Shown in pieces: positions 51,852 through 59,995 of a stretch of DNA of 64,000 nucleotides. The position numbers and the translations under genes were made by a program. Source of the DNA: Chloroflexota bacterium (GTDB lineage: Bacteria > Chloroflexota > Anaerolineae > Aggregatilineales > Phototrophicaceae); assembly GCA_026707665.1 (NCBI GenBank), contig JAPOWK010000094.1:55367-119366 (forward strand), written 5' to 3'. Every line of letters starts with the position of its first letter. The stretch's first letter is position 1. The notes beneath the pieces are model-generated. The model had not been told where the DNA came from. It did no database searches and saw only the letters and a program-made list of their open reading frames with translations.

Positions 51852-51926
51852 GTCCGATTACCGTTCCCGTGAACAACAATGTTGTTGGGACGAGGCTTAG
51901 CTCGCCCATGTGGTATTACGCTTGCT

Positions 51927-52018
51927 GTAGGGGCGTTTGACCCGCAGTGTCTACGCGCGGCGCCGAAACGTCCGATATCACAATCTTACGCGAGGGCGAC
52001 ACAGCGTGCCGCCCCTAC
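51927..52018. repeat. Family G palindromes, one split by family C
   Basis: GTAGGGGCGTTT (51927) and GAAACGTCC (to 51973) are arms separated by a segment with the C core GTGTCTACGCG (51947-51957). An inverted G-like copy (GGGCGACACAGCGTGCCGCCC) follows at 51993-52014. A further G-like hairpin (GGGACGAGGCTTAGCTCGCCC) lies at about 51888. Confidence 0.6.
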
Positions 52019-52060
52019 TCTCATCGGTAAACAGCTTGGGGTCAGGGGGTGAGGGCTACC

Positions 52061-52948
52061 CTAACCCGCAAACTCCATGACCAAGCCGCCATTCGCCAGC
52101 GTCAAGACGTAGGACTCGCCGCCCAGCACGCCCATCTGGATATGACCGATCATGTCGGCCAAGATGACCTCCCACTTGTAAATCTGGAAGGCTACCGCGG
52201 AATCGCCGGCGAGCTCAGCCTGGCTGGACTGCGTGCCAAACCAGCGCGCGCCGTTCTCAATACCGACCGCGATCGCGCCAACCACCATCTGCGCCGTACC
52301 GGTCAGAATGTCGGCGCCATTGGCGATATGCGTCTCGGCCGCCTCGGTTGCCAAGGGGACATCGCTAAACGACTGGATATACACAACATTGACCGTGGCC
52401 TCCGGGTTGGAAGCGCCAACGCCAGCCACGAAACCATCGACATAGAGCTTGGCATCGCCCACTTCAATCGGACCAACTACGCCAATCACATTCGAATCCG
52501 TCATCAATCCCGCGATCACGCCATTGACGAAGCCGCCTTCATCGGAAGCCGCCGTGTAAGCGAATACATTGTCCAGGCCGAAGGTATTCTCGTCCGTGCC
52601 CCAAGCGAAGCTGACTTCGGGGAATTCCGCCGCCAGCTCTTCTACGACCGAGCCGAACTGTGAACCGTGGGCGATCACAAGATCATAATCGCCCGAAGCC
52701 GCCCACTCGCGCAAAGCGACAGCGGCGTCATCGACAATGAAGGTGCCATCCTGGAAATCGAACTGGAAGGCGTCTTCCCCCATGTCTGCTTGAATCGCCA
52801 TCAAGCCATCATAAATGCTCTGGCTGAAAGCGAGATCGTTGGTGGCGCTGGGCGCTACGGCGGCAACACGAAATACATCCTGCGCCATGCTCGGCATCAC
52901 CCCGGCGAAAAGAGCAACTATCAGGGTAAACAGTAGAACTTTCTTCAT
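52061..52948 (-). CDS. BMP-family nucleoside-binding protein (copy 1)
   Basis: 295 residues from the ATG at 52948 with AAGGAG upstream. Signal peptide MKKVLLFTLIVALFAGVMPS. BMP/PnrA family features: DLAFSQSIYDGLMAIQ, DLVIAHGSQFGSVVEELAAEFPEVSFAW, DEGGFVNGVIAGLMT, GVVGPIEVGDAKLYVDGFVAGV and THIANGADILTGTAQMV. Its ligand-binding residues fit nucleosides or purines, as known for the family. It is very similar to the next gene upstream (53174), so the importer has two receptors. Confidence 0.88.
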   Translation of the reverse strand: MKKVLLFTLIVALFAGVMPSMAQDVFRVAAVAPSATNDLAFSQSIYDGLMAIQADMGEDAFQFDFQDGTFIVDDAAVALREWAASGDYDLVIAHGSQFGSVVEELAAEFPEVSFAWGTDENTFGLDNVFAYTAASDEGGFVNGVIAGLMTDSNVIGVVGPIEVGDAKLYVDGFVAGVGASNPEATVNVVYIQSFSDVPLATEAAETHIANGADILTGTAQMVVGAIAVGIENGARWFGTQSSQAELAGDSAVAFQIYKWEVILADMIGHIQMGVLGGESYVLTLANGGLVMEFAG

Positions 52949-53123
52949 GGCTATACTCTCCTTGAATGGATACTTGACTTTAAACCGGGCAACTTCGCCC
53001 GAGAATAAACAATCGAACACAACGCTGCAACCTCACTATCAAACCGGAGCGCCGAATCTCGAGGACATGAAATACGCGCTTCCCCTCGCAAATCTGCAGC
53101 ACCCCCCTCTCTGCTGCGGTTAT

Positions 53124-53167
53124 CCCCCCCTCTCGCCTTGTGGGAGAGGGGGCCGGGGGGTGAGGGG
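53124..53167. repeat. Family A palindrome
   Basis: CCCCCCCTCTC-GCCTTGT-GGGAGAGGGGG followed by CCGGGGGGTGAGGGG, between the two BMP genes. Confidence 0.75.
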
Positions 53168-53173
53168 CGCATT

Positions 53174-54166
53174 CTACTCCTCTTCCATCATCTCCGGGAT
53201 CGGCACTATATCACCCGAGACGATGCCGGCGATGGTCGCATCCGCGATCGCTATCAATTCTTCGCTGGCTTCAAAATCCTTGTCATACTCCATCACCAGC
53301 CCTTCGTTTGCTAGCGTCAGCTTATAATACTCACCGCCCAATATGCCATCCTTGATGTTGGCGATCATGTCCAGCAGCAGCACCTCCCACTTGTAAATCT
53401 GAAAGGCGACGCCGATATCTTCGGAAAGTTCATCTTGGCTGGCATCGGAACCGAACCAGAGCACATCGTTCGCCACCGCAACCGCGATCGGTCCCACCAC
53501 CATTTGCGCGGTGCCGGTCAATATGTCGGCGCCGTTGGCAATATGAGTCTCTGCCGCTTCTGTCGCCAGTGGCACATCGCTGAATGAGCCGATGAAGACG
53601 ATGTTGACTTCTATATCTTCATCGACAGACGCGACTCCGTTGGCGAATCCATCGGCATACAATTTGCCATCACCGACTTCAATCGGGCCCACCAAGCCTA
53701 CCACCCCCGTCTCCGTGAGATGCGCCGCCAAAACGCCATTGAAATATCCGCCTTCATCTGAGGCGGCCGCATAGCTGTACACGTTATCCATGCCGAAGGT
53801 GTCTTGCCGCGTTCCCCAAGCGAAGGACACATCGCTGAACTCAGCCGCCAATTCCTCTACGATCGGTCCGTATTGAGAGCCATGCGCGATCACCAACTGA
53901 TATTCGCCCGAAGCGGCCCAGTCGCGCAGCGCCACCGCGGCGTCATCCACAATATAGGTGCTGTCCTGAATGGTAAATTCGAATGCCTCTTCGCCCAGTT
54001 CCGCTTGAATCGCCACCAGCGCGTCATACATGCTCTGGCTGAATGCCAGGTCGTTGGTCGCGCTCGGCATCAAGGCCGCTATGCGAAACACATCATCATG
54101 CGCCAGCGATACCATGCCCGATATTAAGAGCAGAACCAACAAGCCGATTGTCAAGATCTTTTTCAT
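53174..54166 (-). CDS. BMP-family nucleoside-binding protein (copy 2)
   Basis: 330 residues from the ATG at 54166 (GGAGG upstream; the frame is open 8 codons further). Signal peptide MKKILTIGLLVLLLISGMVS. It repeats almost every conserved phrase of copy 1 (DLAFSQSMYDALVAIQ, THIANGADILTGTAQMV, GIVGPIEVGDGKLYADGFANGV-like) but has a 40-residue acidic C-terminal tail (YDKDFEASEELIAIADATIAG...MEEE) that copy 1 lacks. The tail may be a linker or surface segment. The pair probably arose by duplication. Confidence 0.88.
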   Translation of the reverse strand: MKKILTIGLLVLLLISGMVSLAHDDVFRIAALMPSATNDLAFSQSMYDALVAIQAELGEEAFEFTIQDSTYIVDDAAVALRDWAASGEYQLVIAHGSQYGPIVEELAAEFSDVSFAWGTRQDTFGMDNVYSYAAASDEGGYFNGVLAAHLTETGVVGLVGPIEVGDGKLYADGFANGVASVDEDIEVNIVFIGSFSDVPLATEAAETHIANGADILTGTAQMVVGPIAVAVANDVLWFGSDASQDELSEDIGVAFQIYKWEVLLLDMIANIKDGILGGEYYKLTLANEGLVMEYDKDFEASEELIAIADATIAGIVSGDIVPIPEMMEEE

Positions 54167-54239
54167 GACTGCCCCTCCAACAAATGCCAAAATACAAACG
54201 TCCGACTATATATTATCTTCGCTTGGCAAACAGAAAATC

Positions 54240-54268
54240 TCAGTGCTCTCTGTGCCTCTGTGGCGAAC
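54240..54268. repeat. Family F dispersed motif
   Basis: TGCTCTCTGTGCCTCTGTGG. Related sequences occur at about 57665-57695 and 59952-59994, always between genes. Confidence 0.55.
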
Positions 54269-54272
54269 AATC

Positions 54273-55223
54273 CTACTCACCCCTCTCGTAGGGCTTGGTC
54301 AATGCCGTCGGCTGCTCATGACGCTTGGTGGCGAAAACCAACGCGATGATCGTGATCACATAAGGCGCCATGACGGCGAATTCCGACGGGATGTCCGCGC
54401 CGACTACCTTGATCTGCAGCTGCAGCGCATTGACGAAGCTGAAAAGCATCGCGCCAGCCGCGACCGTCCAAGGCCGCCAGCCCCCGAAATACACCAGCGC
54501 GACCGCGATAAAGCCCTGCCCCGCCGTGAGATTCTGCTGAAACAAATTGATCAACGCAATCGAGAGCGACGCTCCCGCCAATCCAGCCAGCATACCGCCA
54601 ATGGTAGTGGTGGCAAAACGCACGCGCGCCACACTGACGCCCATCGCGTCCGCCGCCTCCGGGTTCTGCCCCACCGCGCGGATCATCAAGCCGAAGGTCG
54701 TACTGTTGAGCACAAATGCCGAGATCGGCACCAGCGCGAAAGCCACATAAACGAGCAGATTATGGTGGAAGAAAATCTCGCCAACAATCGGCAGATCGGT
54801 CAAAACCGGGAAATTGATCCGCGGGAAGCCGCTGACCGATTTCGGCGTTCCCACCCACTGCTGAAATAGCAGCTCGCTCAGACCCAAACCAAAAAGATAT
54901 ACGCCGATGCCGCTGATGCCCTGCTTCGCCTTCAGCGTAACGCTGACGAAAGCCATCGCCAAACCCATCAAGCCGCCGACGATCAATGCAACCGCCACCC
55001 CAAGCAAGAGGCTCACCGGTTCGCTCATCGTCTCCGATTGCTGCGCCAGGTAAACGGCGTAAAAGCCGGTGAAGGCGCCCATCAGCATCATGCCATCGAC
55101 GCCGAGATTCAGTACGCCGCTGCGTTGCGCGAAGGTCTCGCCCAGCGCCGAAAAGATATACGGCGTCGCCAGCCGAATAGCCGAAGCGAAGACGCTGGCG
55201 GTAAGAATATCATCCAAGCCCAT
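54273..55223 (-). CDS. Nucleoside ABC transporter permease, YufQ/NupQ type
   Basis: 316 residues with about eight hydrophobic segments. The family phrase TPYIFSALGETFAQRSGVLNLGVDGMMLMGAF occupies residues 20-51, and VRFATTTIGGMLAGLAGASLS and GFIAVALVYFGGWRP lie in the second half. Forms the channel with the 55555 permease and is powered by the double ATPase at 50292. Confidence 0.88.
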   Translation of the reverse strand: MGLDDILTASVFASAIRLATPYIFSALGETFAQRSGVLNLGVDGMMLMGAFTGFYAVYLAQQSETMSEPVSLLLGVAVALIVGGLMGLAMAFVSVTLKAKQGISGIGVYLFGLGLSELLFQQWVGTPKSVSGFPRINFPVLTDLPIVGEIFFHHNLLVYVAFALVPISAFVLNSTTFGLMIRAVGQNPEAADAMGVSVARVRFATTTIGGMLAGLAGASLSIALINLFQQNLTAGQGFIAVALVYFGGWRPWTVAAGAMLFSFVNALQLQIKVVGADIPSEFAVMAPYVITIIALVFATKRHEQPTALTKPYERGE

Positions 55224-55293
55224 TACAAGTTTCGTCCGACTGTATCTGAAAGCGGTGACATAGTATTCACAAGCATCTTATCTGGCGAATGCT

Positions 55294-55319
55294 GTAGGGG
55301 CGACCCATTGGGTCGCCCG
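55294..55319. repeat. Family G palindrome
   Basis: Perfect 9-base hairpin GGGCGACCC-ATT-GGGTCGCCC, the same as at 41339-41364, preceded by ATCTGGCGAATGCTGTAG, a family D-like start. Confidence 0.75.
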
Positions 55320-55401
55320 AAAAAGCCCAAGAAAATACTGAGTTCGTGGCGATATCCAGCACGCTGAAAAAGTATCGTGCCCTCCCCAGCTTTCTGGGAT
55401 G

Positions 55402-55524
55402 CTCCCTCTCTCCTCTTGTGGAGAGTTCGCTCAACATTAGCTCCCCCTCTCCCCTTGTGAAGAGTTCGCTCGACGTTAGCTCCCGCTCTCCCCTTGTGGG
55501 AGAGGGGGCCGGGGGGTGAGGGGT
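55402..55524. repeat. Family A expanded as a 39-base tandem repeat
   Basis: Units at 55402-55440 and 55441-55479 share CTCCCYCTCTCC...CTTGTG-AGAGTTCGCTC; a third at 55480 completes the full family A hairpin and tail. Each unit is A plus a link (GAGTTCGCTC...TTAG). Confidence 0.7.
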
Positions 55525-55554
55525 CACAACATCCCAACGCCGCGACATTTTCCA

Positions 55555-56763
55555 CTACCCATCCTCCTCCCCGTCATCACTCTCCTCCGATTGCTCCGCC
55601 ACGCTGACCCGCCGCTTGCTTCGTTGCAGGATAAAGATTTCGCTGCTGACGACGAAGACGACAATCAAACCGTTGACCGCCGTGATCAGCGAAGCCGGCA
55701 CGCCTAGCTCGCGCTGCATCTTCTGCGCGCCCACCAGCAGCCCGCCGAAGAAAGCCGCCGCCGGGATCGCGCCAATCGGGTTGAGCCCGCCGAAGAGCGC
55801 CGCTACGATGCCGTTGAAGCCAGCCGCCCCCGTGAAACCCGCCGGCGAGCCATCCGTCTGCAAGCGGTATTGCAAACCCAACACCTGCACCACGCCAGCC
55901 AACCCGGCGAAGCCGCCAGCCAGAAACATTGAAAACATCATCTGCCGCTTGACATTGATGCCGGCGTAGCTAGACGCGCGTTGATTCTCGCCCACCGCCC
56001 GAATGCGATAACCCAGCGAGGTGCGCCAGAGAAAGATATAGATGATGACCGCCAAGAAAATCGCGATGAGCAAACCCCAGTGCAAGCGCGTACGAGCGAA
56101 TAAATGCGGATCGCCAATCGGCAGCGAAAGCCGCGGCAACTGCGCCGCGCTGACTAGCCTCGCCGTCTTGGGAATGTTGTTGAAGCCGGCTTCGGCCGGA
56201 TCCAGCAAGATGCCGTTCAGCAGGAAATTCATCATCTGTACGGCAATCTGATTGAGCATAATTGTGCTCAAGATCTCATTGACATCAAAATACGCTTTGA
56301 GGAAACCAGCTAAGCCGCCATAAAGCGCTCCCATCAGAAAGCCGCCCACCAGCGAACACGTCACGATGATGAGATCAAAAGCGCCTTTCTCCTTCGCCAG
56401 CTCCGGCGGAACGCGCATCTCGCCCATGATCAGCGCAATGGTCACCCCGGCCAAGGCGCCCGCGATCATCTGCCCTTCCCCGCCGATATTGATCATGCCG
56501 CCGCGAAATGCAATCGTGATGCCGATGCCGACGAAGAGAATCGGCGTCGCCTTGACCAGCGTCTCGGCAAGCGCGTTCTCGCTGCCAGCCGCGCCCTGCA
56601 GCATGAAATCGTAAGCTTCCAGCGGATTCGCATTCAGCGCCAACAGCAAGACCGAAGCCACCAGCAGCGCCAATATCAAGGCGATGAGGACCGGCGCGAA
56701 ATCAATCAACCGGTTGAGCCGTCCCGCCAAAGCGGACTGTGAAAAGCCGGAAGTCTTATTCAA
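55555..56763 (-). CDS. Nucleoside ABC transporter permease, YufP/NupP type
   Basis: 402 residues, somewhat long for the family because of an N-terminal leader and a charged C-terminal tail (RRVSVAEQSEESDDGEEDG). Core features: ALAETLVKATPILFVGIGITIAFRGGMINIGGEGQMIAGAL (about 65-105), DVNEILSTIMLNQIAVQMMNF (about 175-195) and GFTGAAGFNGIVAALFGGLNPIGA (about 315-338). It is the first gene of the minus-strand nucleoside importer. Confidence 0.88.
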   Translation of the reverse strand: MNKTSGFSQSALAGRLNRLIDFAPVLIALILALLVASVLLLALNANPLEAYDFMLQGAAGSENALAETLVKATPILFVGIGITIAFRGGMINIGGEGQMIAGALAGVTIALIMGEMRVPPELAKEKGAFDLIIVTCSLVGGFLMGALYGGLAGFLKAYFDVNEILSTIMLNQIAVQMMNFLLNGILLDPAEAGFNNIPKTARLVSAAQLPRLSLPIGDPHLFARTRLHWGLLIAIFLAVIIYIFLWRTSLGYRIRAVGENQRASSYAGINVKRQMMFSMFLAGGFAGLAGVVQVLGLQYRLQTDGSPAGFTGAAGFNGIVAALFGGLNPIGAIPAAAFFGGLLVGAQKMQRELGVPASLITAVNGLIVVFVVSSEIFILQRSKRRVSVAEQSEESDDGEEDG

Positions 56764-56901
56764 TTAAACTACCACCCGGTAAGGCTTGTTCGCAACTGAA
56801 AAACAAACACAGAGATAACTGGAGCAATACCACAACAATTCAGAAATCAGGGTCAATCCTTGCGACATGCCACAAATTACTACTGAATCTGTCAACTCTA
56901 G

Positions 56902-56980
56902 CTCCCCTTCCCTAGCTCGCTGGAATTCCGCCCCGTTGAGCGGGGGGACCGAGGGGGGAACTGGGGCCGGGGGATGGGGT
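56902..56980. repeat. Family A palindrome with a family B insert
   Basis: Left arm CCCCTTCCCTAGCTCGCTGG, then the family B hairpin (about 56923-56962, CCGCCCCGTTGAGCGGGG and GACCGAGGGGGGAACT), then GGGGCCGGGGGATGGGG. Same junction as at 43557. Confidence 0.7.
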
Positions 56981-57298
56981 AAAAAAAGCGCAGTAGCATG
57001 ACCCAGTACCGGACCGGCTTCATAAGGGCGCCCCTCGGGTCACCCGCCGCGGAAACACTATCGATCAAAACGTCAGCCACAATTCATCATCACGGATTTG
57101 GCGAAGCTAGCGTCCTAATATAACGTCTGCTAGTATGCCAAGTTTTGCGCCTTTCTTCAACTTCTCGTCGGCAATCAACCGTGATTCGTCAAATTCGCAA
57201 ACATTCCTGAGACGCCCGCCGCCTATGTATCAAACATCGCATCTGGCGAAAACTGTAAGGCTTGTCCGATACTTGGCCATGCTTTCTCGCCGGTTACA

Positions 57299-57387
57299 CC
57301 CCATCCCCCCAACCCCTTTCCCGAAGGTCAATGTCGGCGGTCAGTGTCTACGCGACCTACGTGACCCAGCAAGCTAAGGAAGGGGCA
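57299..57387. repeat. Inverted family A palindrome with a family C insert
   Basis: CCCCATCCCCCC and the C-rich arm are followed by about 43 bases containing GTCGGCGGTCAGTGTCTACG. The other A arm (CAGCAAGCTAAGGAAGGGG) then resumes. The insert matches that at 38208-38264. Confidence 0.65.
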
Positions 57388-57464
57388 GCGCTCTAGCGGA
57401 GCACTCGGTAACACAGGTTTCTCACTGTTTTGATACCTGAATCTCCCATGTCTGCCGTCGAGTC

Positions 57465-57574
57465 ACCCTTCCCTAGTTCACTGGGGAAGGGCCGGGGATG
57501 GGGTAAGACATACGAAAAACGGGCTTTTTGCAGTACCGGACAAGCCTTGTAGGGGCGACCTATGAGGTCGCCCG
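57465..57574. repeat. Family A palindrome followed by family G
   Basis: A at 57465-57505 (CCCTTCCCTAGTTCACTGGG with a G-rich tail) and G at 57549-57574 (GGGCGACC-TATGA-GGTCGCCC), linked by sequence containing CAGTACCGGACAAGCCTTG, which also occurs in part at 57006. Confidence 0.65.
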
Positions 57575-57767
57575 CCGTCCTTGCAACGAATATCTCATCT
57601 GGCGAAAACTGTAGAGGCGACCCTTGTCTCGCCCTCCCGCCAATCCCTAACGCAGGGCTCGCCCCCTCTGCGCTCTCTGCGCCCTCTGTGTTCAATTGGA
57701 ACACATCCACTACCTCCACCACCACCATTCGTTACAATCGGCGCCTGAACTCTGCTACAATGTGACT

Positions 57768-59873
57768 ATGACTTCCCTCCCTAACTACCAGCTTGGCCGC
57801 TTCAAATTTCGCCCTGGCCGACCCCGTCCCTTCGGCGCCACCGTCACCCCGGAGGGCATCAATTTCTCGATTTTCTCGTGCTACGCGACATCATGCAGCC
57901 TGGTCCTGTTCCAGAAAGGCGCCGAGTTGCCCATGGTGGAGATCCCCTTTCTGGATTCATTCCGCACCGGCGACGTCTACGCCATGACCGTCCTCGACCT
58001 CGACCCCGCCGAAATCGAATACGGTTTTCGCCTTGACGGACCCTTCGACCCAGCCAACGGTCATCGCTTCGACGCCCAGCGCATTCTGCTCGATCCCTAC
58101 GCCAAATCCATCGGCGGACTCGACAAATGGGGCGAATCCGGCACGCGAGAAGGCATCTATCCCTACCGCGCCCGCCTTCATGTTGATGAATTCGATTGGG
58201 AAGGCGACCGGCAACTCAACATCCCGCTGGAAGATATCATCATCTACGAAATGCACGCGCGCGGCTTCACCGCCCATCCCGCCTCCGCAGTCAACGCGCC
58301 CGGCAGCTTCGCCGCTATTATCGAGAAAATCCCCTACCTGAAAAATCTGGGCGTCAACTGTATCGAGCTCATGCCCGTCTTCGAATTTGATGAACTCGAC
58401 AATGACCTGCTAAATCCCGAAACCGGCGAAACCCTGGTGAACTTTTGGGGCTATAATCCGATCGGCTTCTTCGCGCCCAAAGCGGGTTATGCCGCCTGCG
58501 GGCAGCCTACGGACGAGCTCAAGTCGCTGGTCAAAGCCTGCCACCGCGCCGGCATCGAGGTTTGGCTGGATGTAGTTTTTAACCACACCGCCGAAGGCAA
58601 CGAGAACGGACCCACCATCTCTTACCGCGGGATCGACAACAGCATCTATTACCTCCTGAAACCCGACGGCAGCTACCAGAATTTCAGCGGTGTCGGCAAC
58701 ACCGTCAACTGTAATCATCCGGTCGTGCGCGTCGTCTTGCTTGATTGCCTTCGCTATTGGGTCAGCGAGTACCATATCGACGGCTTCCGCTTCGATCTTG
58801 CTTCGAGCATGGGGCGCGACCCGGAAGGCAGACCCGACCCCGATCCGCCTCTACTCGAAGTGCTGGCTTATGATCCGCTCTTGGCGAACACCAAACTCAT
58901 CGCCGAAGCCTGGGATGCCGGCGGCTTGTATCAGGTTGGCAGCTTTCCCGCTTACGGCCGCTGGGCGGAGTGGAATGGCCGCTACCGAGATGACCTGCGC
59001 CGTTTCATGAAGGGCGACCCCGGCTTGGTCGCGGCGATGGCCGCGCGTGTTCAAGGCTCGCCCGATATTTATGCCGAACGTGGACCCCATGCCTCCGTCA
59101 ATTTCATCACCGCCCATGACGGCCTTACCTTGCGTGACCTCGTTAGCTACAACAGCAAGCGCAATCTGGCCAATGGCGAAGACAACCGCGATGGCATGGA
59201 CGAGAATCTCAGCTGGAATTGTGGCTTGGAAGGCGCCAGCGACGATGTCTCCGTCAATGATCTGCGCAACCGTCAAATGAAGAACTTCCTCAGCATTCTC
59301 ATGGTCAGTCAAGGTGTGCCGATGCTCTTGATGGGCGATGAAATCGGTCATAGCAAAGGCGGCAACAATAACAGCTATTGCCACGACGACGCCCTCAACT
59401 ACCTGGATTGGAGCCAAATGTCGGCGAATTCGGCGCTGCTCGATTTTGTCCGCCATCTCATTCAGCTCCGCCAGGCGCACCCGGTTCTGCGCCGGCGCGC
59501 TTATCTAAAGCATCAACCGACCGACGAACTCAATGGCGATCAGTTTTCCGAAAGCGTCTCCTATCATGGCGCCGAGCCCTGGTCACCGGATTGGTCGCCC
59601 GAGAGCCGCCAACTGGCGGTGATGTTCTGCGGCCCCGAAGCCGAAGAGGAAGAGGCCACCGCCGATATCGTTTACCTGATCATGAACGCCCACTGGGAAA
59701 CGTCCACATTTGGTTTGCCGCGGCTGCCGCAGCCCTTGCGCTGGCACGTGGCCGTCAACACCAGCATGACGCCGCCGGATGACGCCTACCCACCCGGCCA
59801 AGAGATCCCGCTCGATGACCAGCTTGCCATCATCGTCGGCGCTCGCTCGGTAATTATTCTGATCGCCCACTAA
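57768..59873 (+). CDS. glgX: Glycogen debranching enzyme (isoamylase type)
   Basis: About 701 residues from the ATG at 57768; the frame continues 24 codons upstream but reads as His-rich non-coding sequence. N-terminal CBM48-like domain (FGATVTPEGINFSIFSCYAT) is followed by a GH13 barrel. Catalytic residues: Asp in GFRFDLASSMG (about 340), Glu in LIAEAWDAGG (about 377), and Asp in ITAHDGLTL (about 449). DEIGHSKGGNNNSYCHDD is the GlgX-type segment near residue 525. It removes alpha-1,6 branches from glycogen limit dextrins in the cytosol. No other glycogen gene is adjacent. Confidence 0.9.
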   Translation: MTSLPNYQLGRFKFRPGRPRPFGATVTPEGINFSIFSCYATSCSLVLFQKGAELPMVEIPFLDSFRTGDVYAMTVLDLDPAEIEYGFRLDGPFDPANGHRFDAQRILLDPYAKSIGGLDKWGESGTREGIYPYRARLHVDEFDWEGDRQLNIPLEDIIIYEMHARGFTAHPASAVNAPGSFAAIIEKIPYLKNLGVNCIELMPVFEFDELDNDLLNPETGETLVNFWGYNPIGFFAPKAGYAACGQPTDELKSLVKACHRAGIEVWLDVVFNHTAEGNENGPTISYRGIDNSIYYLLKPDGSYQNFSGVGNTVNCNHPVVRVVLLDCLRYWVSEYHIDGFRFDLASSMGRDPEGRPDPDPPLLEVLAYDPLLANTKLIAEAWDAGGLYQVGSFPAYGRWAEWNGRYRDDLRRFMKGDPGLVAAMAARVQGSPDIYAERGPHASVNFITAHDGLTLRDLVSYNSKRNLANGEDNRDGMDENLSWNCGLEGASDDVSVNDLRNRQMKNFLSILMVSQGVPMLLMGDEIGHSKGGNNNSYCHDDALNYLDWSQMSANSALLDFVRHLIQLRQAHPVLRRRAYLKHQPTDELNGDQFSESVSYHGAEPWSPDWSPESRQLAVMFCGPEAEEEEATADIVYLIMNAHWETSTFGLPRLPQPLRWHVAVNTSMTPPDDAYPPGQEIPLDDQLAIIVGARSVIILIAH

Positions 59874-59951
59874 TTCAGTAGCTCCACACGACAATCAATG
59901 ATGTAAACTTAATCCGACTTATACTCACATGGCGAATATTCCTTGTGAGTT

Positions 59952-59994
59952 CAATGTCCTTCTCTGTGCCCTCTGTGCCTCTGTGGTGAAATCT
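59952..59994. repeat. Family F dispersed motif
   Basis: TCTGTGCCCTCTGTGCCTCTGTGG, just before the acyl-CoA synthetase gene; related to the segments at 54240 and 57665. Confidence 0.55.
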
Positions 59995-59995
59995 C

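Larger units (their letters stand above)
56764..57767. other. Intergenic region of about 1 kb, built from repeats
   Basis: No credible gene was found. It holds family A elements at 56902, 57299 and 57465, a family G element at 57549, family D-type starts at 57241 and 57597, a family F segment at about 57665-57695, and the motif AAGGCTTGTCCG at about 57257. Confidence 0.6.
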
